From assembly GCA_903902915.1 (NCBI GenBank), contig CAIUWR010000021.1, positions 1-62,849 on the forward strand: 62,849 nucleotides of DNA, given 5' to 3'. Each line of letters opens with the position of its first letter. The stretch's first letter is position 1. Origin of the DNA: an uncultured Hyphomicrobiales bacterium (GTDB taxonomy: Bacteria > Pseudomonadota > Alphaproteobacteria > Rhizobiales > Beijerinckiaceae). The position numbers and the translations under genes were made by a program. The notes beneath the pieces were generated by a model. That model made no database searches. It was not told the DNA's origin and saw only the letters and a list, made by a program, of their open reading frames with translations. Below, piece after piece: positions 17,481-27,478 of this stretch.

Positions 17481-18551
17481 GTGAGCCAAGCGAATCTCCG
17501 CCTTGTGGAAGGAACCTCCGTGGACAAGACAAAGGCGCTCGACGCCGCGCTCTCACAGATCGAACGGGCCTTCGGCAAGGGCTCGATCATGCGTCTGGGC
17601 AAGAACCATCAGGTTGTTGAAATCGAGACCGTTTCGACCGGCTCGATCGGCCTCGACATCGCGCTGGGCGTGGGCGGCCTGCCCCGCGGCCGCATCGTTG
17701 AAATTTACGGGCCTGAGTCGTCAGGCAAGACCACGTTGACCCTGCATGTCATCGCCGAGGCGCAGAAGCGCGGCGGCGTCTGCGCCTTCGTGGATGCGGA
17801 ACATGCGCTGGATCCGGTCTATGCTCGCAAGCTCGGCGTCAATCTCGAGGATTTGCTGATCTCGCAGCCCGACACCGGCGAGCAGGCGCTGGAAATCACC
17901 GACACGCTCGTGCGCTCCGGCGCCATCGACGTTCTGGTGATCGATTCGGTCGCGGCGCTCACGCCTCGCGCTGAAATCGAGGGTGAAATGGGCGATGTGC
18001 AGCCCGGCCTCCAGGCGCGCCTGATGAGCCAGGCCCTGCGCAAGCTCACCGCCTCCATCTCGCGGTCGAAGACCATGGTCATCTTCATCAACCAGATCCG
18101 CATGAAGATCGGCGTGATGTATGGTTCGCCCGAGACCACGACGGGCGGCAACGCCCTCAAGTTCTACGCCTCCGTCCGCCTCGACATCCGCCGCACCGGC
18201 GCCATCAAGGACCGCGAAGAGGTTGTGGGCAACGCGACCCGCGTGAAGGTGGTCAAGAACAAGGTCGCGCCGCCCTTCAAGCAGGTCGAATTCGACATCA
18301 TGTATGGCGAAGGCATTTCCAAGATGGGCGAACTGGTCGATCTGGGCGTCAAGGCTGGCGTGGTCGAGAAGTCGGGCGCCTGGTTCTCCTATGACAGCCA
18401 GCGCCTCGGTCAGGGCCGCGAGAACGCCAAGACCTTCCTGAAACAGAATCCCGATGCGGCGGCCCGCATCGAAATGGCCATCCGCGAGAATGCGGGCCTC
18501 ATCGCCGAGAAAATTCTCGAGGACGGCGGGGCGGAAGACGACGCCGAATAA
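17481..18551 (+). CDS. recA: Recombinase A
   Basis: DNA-dependent ATPase for homologous recombination and SOS induction. The 356-residue protein has Walker [10 protein letters not shown] (about 77-85), the Walker B strand [10 protein letters not shown], the L1 loop region [21 protein letters not shown] and the L2 region with [25 protein letters not shown] (given here only to place the loop, in parts). It ends with an acidic tail, GGAEDDAE. The start is GTG with AAGGAG eight bases upstream. Regulation by LexA is supported by the box at 17368. Confidence 0.98.
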   Translation: MSQANLRLVEGTSVDKTKALDAALSQIERAFGKGSIMRLGKNHQVVEIETVSTGSIGLDIALGVGGLPRGRIVEIYGPESSGKTTLTLHVIAEAQKRGGVCAFVDAEHALDPVYARKLGVNLEDLLISQPDTGEQALEITDTLVRSGAIDVLVIDSVAALTPRAEIEGEMGDVQPGLQARLMSQALRKLTASISRSKTMVIFINQIRMKIGVMYGSPETTTGGNALKFYASVRLDIRRTGAIKDREEVVGNATRVKVVKNKVAPPFKQVEFDIMYGEGISKMGELVDLGVKAGVVEKSGAWFSYDSQRLGQGRENAKTFLKQNPDAAARIEMAIRENAGLIAEKILEDGGAEDDAE

Positions 18552-18878
18552 GGGCGCCCTGGCGCGAGGCTTTCCCGCGCGGGGCTCAACCCGCCCGGGA
18601 TGCGCGAAACACTGTAGATGGTCCCCTCTGCGGCAAGCTCGCCTCGCGTCTTGGGACGGAACAGCCGAAACGTGAGCATCCGCGTTGCGCGACAAGGGTT
18701 CTCACTCGACAGTCTCCCGTCCCCTCGTTAGAACAGCCCGGATCGATAGATCCGGGCTTTTTCCTTGCGGAAGCGTGTCTTCTTGAGGAAAGTGGCGAAT
18801 GCGCCCGCGGTCCTTCGGAATTCCCCGGGAACTTGGGCAAGGCCGCACAGGCGCGGCTGAACAGGAACGGTTCGTCAT
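18552..18878. other. recA-alaS intergenic region
   Basis: A 327-bp stretch with no convincing gene. It holds the recA-side terminator at 18735-18764. The remaining part presumably carries the alaS promoter and leader; I see no clear promoter hexamers or structured riboswitch. Confidence 0.5.
18735..18764 (+). terminator. Rho-independent terminator after recA
   Basis: A 10-bp stem AGCCCGGATC, loop GATA, complement GATCCGGGCT, then TTTTTCC. It lies 184 bp after the recA stop. Confidence 0.9.
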
Positions 18879-21554
18879 ATGAGCGGCGTCAACGAAATCC
18901 GGTCGACTTTTCTTGATTTCTTCAAGGGCGCAGGACACGCGGTCGTCGAGTCCTCCCCACTCGTTCCGCGCAATGACCCGACGTTGATGTTCACCAATGC
19001 GGGCATGGTGCAGTTCAAGAACGTCTTCACCGGCGTCGAGAAACGCCCCTATAGCCGCGCGACCACCGCACAGAAATGCGTGCGCGCGGGCGGCAAGCAC
19101 AATGATCTGGACAATGTGGGTTACACAGCCCGCCACCACACATTCTTCGAAATGCTCGGCAACTTCTCCTTCGGCGACTATTTCAAAGCCGACGCGATCG
19201 AAATGGCCTGGAAGCTGATCAGCAAGGAATTCGCGCTCTCCAAGGATCGCCTGCTCGTCACCGTCTATCACACCGACGACGAGGCCTTCGACCTATGGAA
19301 AAAGATCGCCGGTTTCGACGACGACCGCATCATCCGCATCCCCACGTCCGACAATTTCTGGTCCATGGGCGAGACTGGGCCCTGCGGCCCCTGCTCGGAA
19401 ATCTTCTACGATCAGGGCCCGGCCCTGCAAGGCGGCCCTCCCGGCAGCCCGGAGGAGGATGGCGACCGCTTCCTGGAATTCTGGAACCTCGTCTTCATGC
19501 AATATGAGCAGGTGGACGGCGGCCAGCGCATCCCCCTGCCCCGCCCCTCCATCGACACCGGCATGGGCCTCGAGCGCATGGCGGCGATCCTTCAGGGCGT
19601 GCATTCCAACTATGACATCGACCTGATGCGCGCCCTCATCCGCGCCTCGTCGGACGCCACCGGCGTCGATGCGGACGGTCCGCAAAAGGTCAGCCACCGC
19701 ATCATCGCCGACCATCTGCGCGCTTCGGCCTTTCTGGTGGCCGACGGCGTGCTGCCCTCCAACGAGGGGCGCGGCTATGTGCTGCGCCGCATCATGCGCC
19801 GCGCCATGCGCCATGCGCAGTTGCTGGGCGCGCGCGATCCGCTGATGTGGCGCCTCGTGCCCGCGCTGGTGCGCGAAATGGGCCAGGCCTATCCCGAACT
19901 GATCCGCGCCGAAGGGCTGATCAGCGAGACCCTGCGGCTTGAAGAGACGCGCTTCCGCGTCACGTTGGCGCGCGGCCTGTCCATCCTCGATGAGGAGGCC
20001 GCAGGCCTCGTCAGCGGACAGAAGCTGAATGGCGAGACCGCCTTCAAACTTTACGACACCTATGGTTTCCCGCTGGACCTGACGCAGGAGGCCCTGCGCG
20101 CGCGCGGCGTCGGCGTCGATACGGACGCCTTCTCCAAAGCCATGGAGCGCCAACGCGCCGAGGCCCGCAAGGCCTGGGCGGGGTCGGGCGAGGCGGCGAC
20201 GGAAACCGTCTGGTTCGGCGTGCGCGATCAGGTGGGCGCGACCGAATATCTGGGCTACGAGACCGAGCGCGCCGAGGGCGTGGTCGGCGCTCTGGTGTCG
20301 GGGGGCCAGGAGGTCGAGGTTCTCGAGGCCGGGCAGAACGGGCTGGTGGTGCTGAACCAGACTCCCTTTTATGGCGAATCGGGCGGCCAGGTCGGCGACA
20401 CGGGCGTGATGACCGCCGTCGGCCTGCGGGTGCGCGTCACCAATACCCAGAAGAAGCTCGGCGATCTCTTCGTCCATGAGGCGAGCGTGGAGCTGGGCGC
20501 CCTGCGCAAGGGTCAGGCGCTCGAACTCGAAGTCGACCACAGCCGCCGCAGCGCCATTCGCGCCAACCATTCCGCGACCCATCTCCTGCATGAGGCGCTG
20601 CGTCAGGTGCTGGGCGACCATGTGGCACAGAAGGGCTCGATGGTGTCGCCCGACCGGCTGCGCTTCGATTTCGCCCATCCCAAGCCCATCAGCGACGGCG
20701 AGCTGGCGCAGGTGGAGGAGATCGCCAACCGCATGGTCCTGCAAAACGGCCCGGTCGAGACGCGCCTCATGGGCGTGGACGAGGCGCGGGCTTCCGGCGC
20801 CCGCGCGCTTTTTGGCGAAAAGTATGGCGACGAGGTCCGCGTCGTGACCATGGGCGTCGAGACGCAGGGCGAGCATGTCGGCAAGCCCTTCTCCATCGAA
20901 TTATGCGGCGGCACCCATGTGCGGCGCACCGGCGACATCGGCCTCGTGTCCATCGTGGCCGAAAGCGCGGTGGCGGCGGGCGTGCGGCGCCTTGAGGCCA
21001 AGACCGCCGATGGCGCGCGCCAGCACCTGAACGAAGAGGGCAAGCGCCTGCGCGAAATCGCGACCCTGCTGAAGGCCCCGGCCGACGACGCCGCCGAGCG
21101 GCTCACGGCCCTGATCGAGGATCGCCGCAAGCTTGAGCGCGAACTGACCGAAGCGCGCCGCAAGCTCGCCATGGGCGGCGGAGGCGGGGCCAGCGAAGAT
21201 GGCATGCGCGAGATCGCAGGCGTCAAGCTCTTCGCCCGCGCGGTCACCGGCATCGAGATGAAGGATCTGAAGTCGCTGGCGGACGAGGCCAAGACCAGGG
21301 TGGGCTCGGGCGTTGTGGCCATCGTGGGCGTTGCGCCCGATGGCAAGGCGGGCGTGGTGGTGGGCGTCACGCCAGACCTCACGGCCCGGTTCAACGCTGT
21401 GGATTTCGTGCGCGTCGCCGCCGAATGTCTTGGCGGCAAGGGCGGTGGCGGACGGCCCGACATGGCCCAGGCTGGCGGCCCCGATGGCGCGGGCGCGGAC
21501 AAGGCGCTGGCCGCCATCGCCGAGGCCCTCGGTCAAAAAGCCGCCGCGGAATAG
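18879..21554 (+). CDS. alaS: Alanyl-tRNA synthetase
   Basis: Charges tRNA-Ala. The 891-residue protein is full length. The class II catalytic core is at the N-terminus: [15 protein letters not shown], then [15 protein letters not shown] (motif 1/2 region) and [13 protein letters not shown] (motif 3). The editing domain has [11 protein letters not shown] (zinc-binding His pair) and [13 protein letters not shown]-terminal C-Ala/DHHA1 domain follows with [18 protein letters not shown] and [16 protein letters not shown]. It stands alone on its strand after the recA terminator. Confidence 0.98.
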   Translation: MSGVNEIRSTFLDFFKGAGHAVVESSPLVPRNDPTLMFTNAGMVQFKNVFTGVEKRPYSRATTAQKCVRAGGKHNDLDNVGYTARHHTFFEMLGNFSFGDYFKADAIEMAWKLISKEFALSKDRLLVTVYHTDDEAFDLWKKIAGFDDDRIIRIPTSDNFWSMGETGPCGPCSEIFYDQGPALQGGPPGSPEEDGDRFLEFWNLVFMQYEQVDGGQRIPLPRPSIDTGMGLERMAAILQGVHSNYDIDLMRALIRASSDATGVDADGPQKVSHRIIADHLRASAFLVADGVLPSNEGRGYVLRRIMRRAMRHAQLLGARDPLMWRLVPALVREMGQAYPELIRAEGLISETLRLEETRFRVTLARGLSILDEEAAGLVSGQKLNGETAFKLYDTYGFPLDLTQEALRARGVGVDTDAFSKAMERQRAEARKAWAGSGEAATETVWFGVRDQVGATEYLGYETERAEGVVGALVSGGQEVEVLEAGQNGLVVLNQTPFYGESGGQVGDTGVMTAVGLRVRVTNTQKKLGDLFVHEASVELGALRKGQALELEVDHSRRSAIRANHSATHLLHEALRQVLGDHVAQKGSMVSPDRLRFDFAHPKPISDGELAQVEEIANRMVLQNGPVETRLMGVDEARASGARALFGEKYGDEVRVVTMGVETQGEHVGKPFSIELCGGTHVRRTGDIGLVSIVAESAVAAGVRRLEAKTADGARQHLNEEGKRLREIATLLKAPADDAAERLTALIEDRRKLERELTEARRKLAMGGGGGASEDGMREIAGVKLFARAVTGIEMKDLKSLADEAKTRVGSGVVAIVGVAPDGKAGVVVGVTPDLTARFNAVDFVRVAAECLGGKGGGGRPDMAQAGGPDGAGADKALAAIAEALGQKAAAE

Positions 21555-21653
21555 TCGGCGCGCGCATTTTTGGAACCTCGCAACTGAGCCCCTGTTGACA
21601 GGCTGTCCGCGCGTGGCGCGCGGCGCCCCGGCCCAGTTCGAGGAGATCCCAAG

Positions 21654-22178
21654 ATGTGCGCAGCCACCACCGAGCCCATGGACACCGGCCTGTCTGAAAA
21701 ACTGCGCGCGCATTTCGCGCTACAGCTCAGCGGCGTGCTCGACGACACCTATTCCTTGATGGTTCAGACCCATGTCTACCACTGGAATGTGCGCGGCCCG
21801 CTGTTTGAACCGATCCACAAACTCTTGCAGCAGCATTACGAGACCCTGTTCGAAACCGCCGACGAGATCGCCGAGCGGGTGCGCCAGCTGGGCTTCGCCG
21901 CGCCTCTGGGAGCGAAGACCTTCCCCAGCGGGGTGAAAATTCCCGCCACCATGCCCGATGAGGACGAGATGCTGGGCGATCTGCTCACCCGCCACGAGGC
22001 CGTGCTGCGCAAAGTGCGCCCGCTGTCGGCGGACGCCGAGGAAAACCAGGATTTCGCCACCCAAGACCTTCTGAACACCATGCTCTCCTTTCACGAAAAG
22101 GCCGCCTGGATGCTCCGCTCCATCCTCACCAGCTGGACCGGACGCCAGTCCGCCCGCCCAGCCAGAACAGCAAGCTGA
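21654..22178 (+). CDS. dps: Dps-family ferritin-like protein
   Basis: A 174-residue ferritin-like protein that stores iron and protects DNA under oxidative stress. The ferroxidase residues of Dps lie between subunits. The first set is in THVYHWNVRGPLF, the second in HYETLFETADEIAERVRQLG; both match the family. The Pro-rich tail is short. It is followed by a DUF1328 gene and a universal stress protein on the same strand, which suggests a small stress-response cluster. Confidence 0.9.
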   Translation: MCAATTEPMDTGLSEKLRAHFALQLSGVLDDTYSLMVQTHVYHWNVRGPLFEPIHKLLQQHYETLFETADEIAERVRQLGFAAPLGAKTFPSGVKIPATMPDEDEMLGDLLTRHEAVLRKVRPLSADAEENQDFATQDLLNTMLSFHEKAAWMLRSILTSWTGRQSARPARTAS

Positions 22179-22188
22179 GGAGGCCGGC

Positions 22189-22368
22189 ATGAACTTCGGC
22201 AATCTCCTGCATTGGGCGGTGATCTTTCTGGTCGTCGCCGTAGTGGCGGCGTTGCTGGGCTTTGGCGGCGTCGCGGGCACGGCCATGGAAGGCGCTCGCC
22301 TGCTCTTCTGGGTGGCGTTGGTTCTCTTCCTGCTCTCCCTCGTCTTCGGCTTCCTGCGACGCGGCTGA
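22189..22368 (+). CDS. DUF1328 small membrane protein (YtjA-like)
   Basis: A 59-residue protein beginning MNFGNLLHWAVIFLVVA. It has two transmembrane helices (about 8-28 and 37-56) with the FGGVAGTAMEGARLLFW turn typical of DUF1328/YtjA. The start has GAGGAGG seven bases upstream, just after the dps stop. Function is unknown; such genes are often under general stress control. Confidence 0.85.
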   Translation: MNFGNLLHWAVIFLVVAVVAALLGFGGVAGTAMEGARLLFWVALVLFLLSLVFGFLRRG

Positions 22369-22437
22369 CTGAAGGTGGGGCTTGATCCGGCCATGGCGCG
22401 CCCGACCTTCGCTTTTGAAAATCAGGGAGCGCGCGCC

Positions 22438-22863
22438 ATGTTCAGAACCATCCTCGTGCCCGTCGATCTCGATGAACCGCAGATCACCCGCTCGGCCCTT
22501 GAGAAGGCGGCCGCGCTGGCCGAATGGTCGGGCGCGGCCCTTCGGCTCGTCAATGTGCAGCGGCTGCTGCCCGCCACCTTCATGGACTTTGTTCCGGCAG
22601 ATTTCGACACGCAGCAGAAAATCGACGCCCAGGCGAGCCTGACCTCGCTGGCCGCAAGGCTCCCCGTGCCGCAAGACCGGGTTTCGACCGTGGTGCGCAC
22701 CGGGGGCGTCTACCCCGAAGTGCTGGCCGAGGCGGACTCCTGGGGCGCCGACCTCATCGTCATCGGTTCCCACCGACCGGCCATGTCGACCTATTTGCTG
22801 GGCTCCAACGCCAAGACCATCGTGCGCCACGCCAAATGTTCGGTGCTGGTGCTGCGCGACTGA
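22438..22863 (+). CDS. Universal stress protein, UspA family
   Basis: A 141-residue single-domain Usp starting MFRTILVPVDLDEPQ. The ATP-binding signature G-x2-G-x9-G-S/T is seen in IVIGSHRPAMSTYLLGSNAKTIVRH (listed in part). It ends CSVLVLRD. GGGAG lies nine bases before the ATG at 22438; the longer frame upstream is not needed. It follows DUF1328 by 69 bp, so it probably belongs to the same stress unit as dps. Confidence 0.9.
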   Translation: MFRTILVPVDLDEPQITRSALEKAAALAEWSGAALRLVNVQRLLPATFMDFVPADFDTQQKIDAQASLTSLAARLPVPQDRVSTVVRTGGVYPEVLAEADSWGADLIVIGSHRPAMSTYLLGSNAKTIVRHAKCSVLVLRD

Positions 22864-22869
22864 GCGGCA

Positions 22870-23808
22870 TCACCCCTTGGCGATGCGGTCGATCTCCGCC
22901 AGTTCCTCCGCGCTCATGGCCCAGCCCGCCGCTTTCGCATTGGCTTCCACCTGCGCGGGGCTGCTGGCGCCCGCGATCACGCTCGACACGCGCGGCTGCA
23001 TGGCGAGCCAGCTCAGGGAAAGTTCCAGCAGGCTGCGGCCCCGTTCTCTGGCATAGGCGTCCAGCTGCTCGGCGATGGCGCGCTTGCGCTGCGACAGGTG
23101 CCGTCCCGCCATCGCAGGAAAGCGCGTGAGCCTGGCGTCCGCAGGCGCGGCGCCGCCCGCATATTTGCCCGTGAGCAGGCCGCCCGCAAGCGGATAGAAG
23201 GGCAGCAGGCCGACGCCATATTGGGTCATGGCGGGAATAAGCTCGCCCTCAACGCCGCACTCCACGAGGCTATATTCGTTCTGGCAGGAGATGAAGGATT
23301 CCAGCCCGCCCAGCCGCGCGGTCCACAGCGCCTCGGTCAACTGCCAACCCGCGAAATTCGAGCAGCCGACATAGCGCACCTTGCCCTGACGCACGAGATC
23401 GTCGAGGGCGCGCAGCGTCTCCTCGATGGGGGTTGCAGGATCGGGCCGATGGATCTGGTAGAGGTCGAGCCAGTCGGTGCGCAGGCGCGTCAGGCTCGCC
23501 TCCACCGCCTCCATGACATAGCGGCGCGAGCCGCCCTGCTTGCGGCCGCTATCGTCCATGGCCATGCCGAATTTGCTGGCGAGCACAATGTCCTTGCGGC
23601 GCGCGCCCAGCAACTCGCCCATCAGAGTTTCCGACCCGCCCCGCTCGCCATAGACATCCGCCGTGTCGAAGAGGGTCACGCCAAGATCCAGCGCCTTGTG
23701 AATCACTGCGCGCGCGCCTTCCTTGTCGAGCCTGGCGCCGAAATTGTTGCAGCCCATTCCGGTGATGGACACATCGAGGCCGGAGCGGCCGAGTTTGCGC
23801 GTCTTCAT
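22870..23808 (-). CDS. Aldo/keto reductase
   Basis: A 312-residue NADPH-dependent aldo/keto reductase. The catalytic tetrad is complete: Asp and Tyr in FDTADVYG (about residues 52 and 57), Lys in LASKFG and His in YQIHRPD. It opens MKTRKLGRSGLDVSITGMGCNNFG and ends in the NADP-binding block SSVIAGASSPAQVEANAKAAGW. It is divergent from the LigB-like gene at 23929, 120 bp apart. The substrate is unknown; the context hints at an aromatic or aldehyde pathway. Confidence 0.92.
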   Translation of the reverse strand: MKTRKLGRSGLDVSITGMGCNNFGARLDKEGARAVIHKALDLGVTLFDTADVYGERGGSETLMGELLGARRKDIVLASKFGMAMDDSGRKQGGSRRYVMEAVEASLTRLRTDWLDLYQIHRPDPATPIEETLRALDDLVRQGKVRYVGCSNFAGWQLTEALWTARLGGLESFISCQNEYSLVECGVEGELIPAMTQYGVGLLPFYPLAGGLLTGKYAGGAAPADARLTRFPAMAGRHLSQRKRAIAEQLDAYARERGRSLLELSLSWLAMQPRVSSVIAGASSPAQVEANAKAAGWAMSAEELAEIDRIAKG

Positions 23809-23928
23809 GCTGATGTCCCCTCAGATGTTCATGGCGTCAACATCGCGCCCGCGCGCGCGGCTGGCAAGACTTGTGCGCGGGCGCAAGCCGTTGCTAATGT
23901 GGCGCCAGTCAAGAACGGGGGGACACCA

Positions 23929-24747
23929 ATGGCAAGGATCGTCGCGGGCCTGGGGGCGCCTCATTCGCCCGGCCTGCCCTCCACCGTCGCGAAGAATCCA
24001 GCCTTTGTCGAAAACGGCCTCTATGCGCAGCTGCGCCGCCATATCGAGGAGGTGAAGGCCGATGTGGTCCTCGTGTTCTCCAACGACCATTTCAACACCT
24101 TCTTCCTCGACAATTTCCCCCTGTTCGCCGTGGGCGTGGCGGAACGGACGTCCGGGCCGAACGACCAGACGCCCATGCCGCAGTACCAGATCCCCGTGCA
24201 CGAGGGGCTGGCGGCGCATATCCATCGCACCGGCATTCAGAGCGGCTTTGATCTGGCGCTGACGCAGGAATTCACTGTCGATCACGCCTTCGCAGTGCCC
24301 TGGCATTTCATCGCGCCGCACGGCGAGGTGGCCATGGTCCCGATCTTCGTGAATTGTTTCTCGAATCCGCTGCCGCAGGCGCGCCGCGCCCATGATCTGG
24401 GCCGCATGATCGGCAGCGCGATCCGCACTTATCCCGAGCCGCTGCGCGTGGCGGTTTTCGCCAGCGGCAGCTTCTCGCTGGAGATCGGCGGGCCCCAGAT
24501 TCCCCCGGGCGAACGTTCCGGCGTTCCTGACCGCAAATGGGTGGAGCGGATCGTCCATCTGCTGCGAACCCACGGGATCAACGACCTCATCGAGGAGGCG
24601 ACCTCCGACCAGATGACCCGCGCAGGCAATGCGGGCGGGGAATTGCTGAACTGGATCGCCATGCTCGGCGTCATCGGCGATCAGATCCCGATCTTGCTGG
24701 AGCCGCAACCGCATGGCCACGCCTTCGGCGTCTGGCGCTGGGAGTGA
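23929..24747 (+). CDS. LigB-like extradiol dioxygenase homologue
   Basis: A 272-residue member of the class III extradiol dioxygenase LigB family (protocatechuate 4,5-dioxygenase beta-subunit type). The iron ligands of LigB appear to be kept: His12 in GAPHSPG, His54 in FSNDHFNTF and Glu238 in GGELLNW. The position of the catalytic His (GGMSHQ in LigB) reads GSFSLE here, with Leu184. The start is ATG with GGGGGA seven bases upstream. A LigA-like gene follows by four bases. It may be a divergent subfamily with a different reaction. Confidence 0.8.
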   Translation: MARIVAGLGAPHSPGLPSTVAKNPAFVENGLYAQLRRHIEEVKADVVLVFSNDHFNTFFLDNFPLFAVGVAERTSGPNDQTPMPQYQIPVHEGLAAHIHRTGIQSGFDLALTQEFTVDHAFAVPWHFIAPHGEVAMVPIFVNCFSNPLPQARRAHDLGRMIGSAIRTYPEPLRVAVFASGSFSLEIGGPQIPPGERSGVPDRKWVERIVHLLRTHGINDLIEEATSDQMTRAGNAGGELLNWIAMLGVIGDQIPILLEPQPHGHAFGVWRWE

Positions 24748-24751
24748 CGCG

Positions 24752-25057
24752 ATGAGCATCTATGGCGTGCACAAACTCTGCCGATCCGCGTTGCATGATC
24801 TTGCCGTGCGGCAGGCGCTGAAGACCGATCCGCAAGCGGCGATGGAGCGCTTCCCCCTCACGGCGGACGAAAAGCGCCTGCTGCTGGCGGGGGAAGTCGG
24901 CAAACTCTGGGAGATGGGCGTCAGCGGTTTTCTGCTGAGCTATCTGACGCGCTGGGAGCTTCTCGGCCTGAGCGTCCCCATCTATTGCGAGCGCATGCGC
25001 GCGGCGAAAGACTGGCGTTATCCAGATGGCTGGCGAGGCGTGACCAGCGGGCGTTAG
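24752..25057 (+). CDS. LigA-like small dioxygenase subunit
   Basis: A 101-residue protein of the LigAB LigA-subunit domain family (small helical alpha subunit of protocatechuate 4,5-dioxygenase). It has LCRSALHDLAVRQALKTDP, then PLTADEKRLLLAGEVGKLWEMGVSGFLL, each matching the family helices. In classical ligAB operons ligA comes first; here the order is B then A, with a four-base gap. Confidence 0.75.
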   Translation: MSIYGVHKLCRSALHDLAVRQALKTDPQAAMERFPLTADEKRLLLAGEVGKLWEMGVSGFLLSYLTRWELLGLSVPIYCERMRAAKDWRYPDGWRGVTSGR

Positions 25058-25062
25058 TCGGT

Positions 25063-25260
25063 TCAATGCCCTCTCTTGCGTCGACCGCCAGAGACCTGTT
25101 CTTTGTCGCCGCCGTCCCGCGTCAGTTCCGTGACGTCCTGCACGGCGCGCGACAAGGCGAAGGCGATCTGCTCGCTATGTTCGGGGAACGGCAGATTGCG
25201 CAGGTCTGGACCCAGCGCCTGCTGAATGGTCTCGATTCGTCCAATGGGCGCCTTGTGCAT
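25063..25260 (-). CDS. Small hypothetical protein
   Basis: A 65-residue frame starting MHKAPIGRIETIQQALGPDL. AGGAG lies seven bases before the ATG at 25260, which supports translation. There is a helical stretch SEQIAFALSRAVQDVTELTRD and a basic tail GGRRKRGH. It is convergent with the LigA-like gene. I recognise no family. Confidence 0.45.
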   Translation of the reverse strand: MHKAPIGRIETIQQALGPDLRNLPFPEHSEQIAFALSRAVQDVTELTRDGGDKEQVSGGRRKRGH

Positions 25261-25421
25261 GCTCGTCTCCTGCGCGCCGCATGCGCGGCACGCCCTGAAT
25301 GCATGAGCAAACGCGCCCGGCCCTGCGGAGTTCGCGGGGCCGTAAGCTATATTGATGAATTGCGCTGTTTCACGTCAAACCGAAGCGAAACAGCGCTCGC
25401 TTCGCTGGAAAAGGCTCTTGT

Positions 25422-26378
25422 TCAGCCCGCCAGACGCGGAAACAGCCGCAGGGCGTTGCCGCGCTCGACCGCTTGCAAAGCCTCGCCCTTGAAGCCCTGA
25501 TAGGCGTCGAAGCCCTGGCGCTCCAGCGTCACCACATCTTCGGAAACGTAAGGATAATCCGTGCCGAAGAGAATCTGATGGTCGGGCACGAAGGCGCGCA
25601 GCGCGTCCAGCGGCGCGTGATGGCCCGACAAGGCCGTGTCGAAATAGAAGCGGCTGATATGGGCCAGAGCCCCATCGGGATAATTGTCCCGGAAGGTCGT
25701 GGTCTTGTCGAAGATCGAGATGCGATGGGCCAGCATGGGCAGCGTGCCGCCCGCGTGGGACAGGATGAAGGGGATGTCCGGATAGCGCGTGGTGACGCCC
25801 TTGAGGATCAGATTCGTGGCGACCTTGGTGGTCTCGAACGGATAATCCACGAGCATGCGCGGCAGATCCCACCCATCGGCCTCCGTGCCCGGGGGATAGC
25901 AAGGGTGAATGAAGGTCACGATCTTGCGGCGGTTCAGCTCCGCATAGAGCGGCTCGAAATCGGGATGGCCGATATAGCGGTCGTCCACGCTGGTCAGCAG
26001 GCACACGCCATCGAGCTTCAAATCGTCATCGAGACGTTCCAGCTCCTTGAGCGCGGCGTCCACATCCGGCAGCGGTAGGAAGGCGAAGGCGCCGAAGCGC
26101 GTAGGGGCGCTGGCCACCAGTTCCGCCAGATAATCATTGAAGCGCCGCGCCAGATCGCGGGTCTGGGCGAGATCGCCGAACCAGATGCCCGGCGAGGTAT
26201 AGGACACCACCGCCGCCCCGATGCCCTGCGCGTCCATCAGGCCGATGGAGGAGTCCGGCGTCCAGTCGGGAAAGCCCCGATAGGCCGAGCCCGCGATCCC
26301 GGCCGCGCGCTGCACGTCCTTGTAGAATTCGGGCAACAGATGATGATGAACGTCGATACGGCCCTTGGCTGCAGTCAT
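25422..26378 (-). CDS. Amidohydrolase 2 / ACMSD-like decarboxylase
   Basis: A 318-residue TIM-barrel amidohydrolase of the type that includes aminocarboxymuconate-semialdehyde decarboxylase. The metal ligands are in DVHHHLLP (H-x-H), FIHPCYPPG, LSHAGGTLP and FGTDYPY. The ATG at 26378 has GGAGGA seven bases upstream; the longer frame adds a Gly-rich leader that is not needed. It stands near the LigB/LigA-like pair but on the other strand. The substrate is probably a small aromatic or ring-fission acid. Confidence 0.85.
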   Translation of the reverse strand: MTAAKGRIDVHHHLLPEFYKDVQRAAGIAGSAYRGFPDWTPDSSIGLMDAQGIGAAVVSYTSPGIWFGDLAQTRDLARRFNDYLAELVASAPTRFGAFAFLPLPDVDAALKELERLDDDLKLDGVCLLTSVDDRYIGHPDFEPLYAELNRRKIVTFIHPCYPPGTEADGWDLPRMLVDYPFETTKVATNLILKGVTTRYPDIPFILSHAGGTLPMLAHRISIFDKTTTFRDNYPDGALAHISRFYFDTALSGHHAPLDALRAFVPDHQILFGTDYPYVSEDVVTLERQGFDAYQGFKGEALQAVERGNALRLFPRLAG

Positions 26379-26515
26379 GATGTTTCCTCCGTTGCAGCTT
26401 TGTAGCTTCAAGGGCGGGCTTTGCAAATGCGGCGGGCCTGCGTCGCAGAGCCTGCGTCAAATCAAGGCGAGCCGCAGCCCTTTCGCCTCAACTGATGGGA
26501 ACCGGAGCCATGCCC

Positions 26516-26848
26516 ATGAAGCCGCCACTCCCCCTCCTGCTCGCCGCCACCCTCGCCTTCGCAAGTCCCGCCTACGCCAAGGGCGATGCGGCGCGCGGGC
26601 TGAAGATCGCGCAGCGCAATTGCGCAGCCTGCCATGCCGTGGGGCGCACGGGGGCGAGCGCCAACCCAAAGTCGCCGCCGTTCCGCACGCTGGCGCAACG
26701 CTATCCCCTGGCGGAACTGGAGGAATCCCTCGGCGAGGGGATCATGGTGGGCCATGAGGGGCCGGAAATGCCGGTGTTCGAATTCAAGCCGGGGCAGATC
26801 GCGGATTTGATCGCTTATTTAGGCGCCATTCAGGTGAAAAAGCGCTAA
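26516..26848 (+). CDS. Secreted mono-heme cytochrome c
   Basis: A 110-residue class I cytochrome c. The signal peptide is about residues 1-21 (LLLAATLAFASPAYA). One heme motif CAACH spans Cys36-His40. The probable axial Met is in GPEMPVFEF. The ATG at 26516 has CGGAG eight bases upstream; the earlier ATG at 26510 is too near this site. It is divergent from the amidohydrolase at 25422. Confidence 0.85.
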   Translation: MKPPLPLLLAATLAFASPAYAKGDAARGLKIAQRNCAACHAVGRTGASANPKSPPFRTLAQRYPLAELEESLGEGIMVGHEGPEMPVFEFKPGQIADLIAYLGAIQVKKR

Positions 26849-26915
26849 GTGAGGTCAGGCGGTCAGGCCTTGCAACCGGACGCCGCCTCGCCCACCTTCC
26901 GTTTCGGAGGAACCG

Positions 26916-27251
26916 ATGATCCGCTTCATGATCAGCAATGGCAGGACCCAGGGCGCCTCCGGCGGCGGCCGCTGGGCCATGATTTTTGGGGTCGCCCTGG
27001 CGGCGGCCTTCGGCATTGTGCTGATGGCGGTGGGCGTCGGGCTGGCGCTGCTGCTCGCCCCCGTGGTCATCGTGGCCGGGCTCATCGCCCGCGCGCGCCT
27101 GCGCAGGATGCTGCGCGAGATGGGCCTTGGCCAGACGGGCGCCGACGCCCCGCGCGGCCCCTTCCAGCGCAGACCTGCGGATGCGGATGTGATCGAGGGC
27201 GAATATCGCGTGGTGGAGGAGCCTTCTCGTTCGCGTCAACGAGATCCTTAG
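26916..27251 (+). CDS. Small membrane protein, unknown function
   Basis: A 111-residue protein with one or two tightly packed hydrophobic helices (about residues 21-60; AMIFGVALAAAFGIVLMAVG, then LALLLAPVVIVAGLIAR). A basic linker and a soluble tail DADVIEGEYRVVEE follow. GGAGGA is four to five bases before the ATG. It lies 67 bp after the cytochrome gene on the same strand. No family recognised with confidence. Confidence 0.7.
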   Translation: MIRFMISNGRTQGASGGGRWAMIFGVALAAAFGIVLMAVGVGLALLLAPVVIVAGLIARARLRRMLREMGLGQTGADAPRGPFQRRPADADVIEGEYRVVEEPSRSRQRDP

Positions 27252-27478
27252 CGATGTGTGGCGCTCGCCCTTTCAGGGTATTGGCAAGCCCGAACCACTG
27301 GCGGGCGACCTGAAGGTCTGGTGGCCCTAGCGTATCACACGAGAACACAGGCTGATTTACAGGGTCCGTGGCAAAGATGACGATCAGGCGATTGAGATGG
27401 CTGCGTGCCGACTGCATTACCGTTGATCCCCCTTTCGGCCCACTCGCCTTCCCGCGCTTCACCCGCTAACCTCACCCC

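Noticed and set aside
19293-20876. A 527-residue minus-strand frame opposite alaS
   Set aside because: Antisense to a clear essential gene; composition is GC-bias driven.
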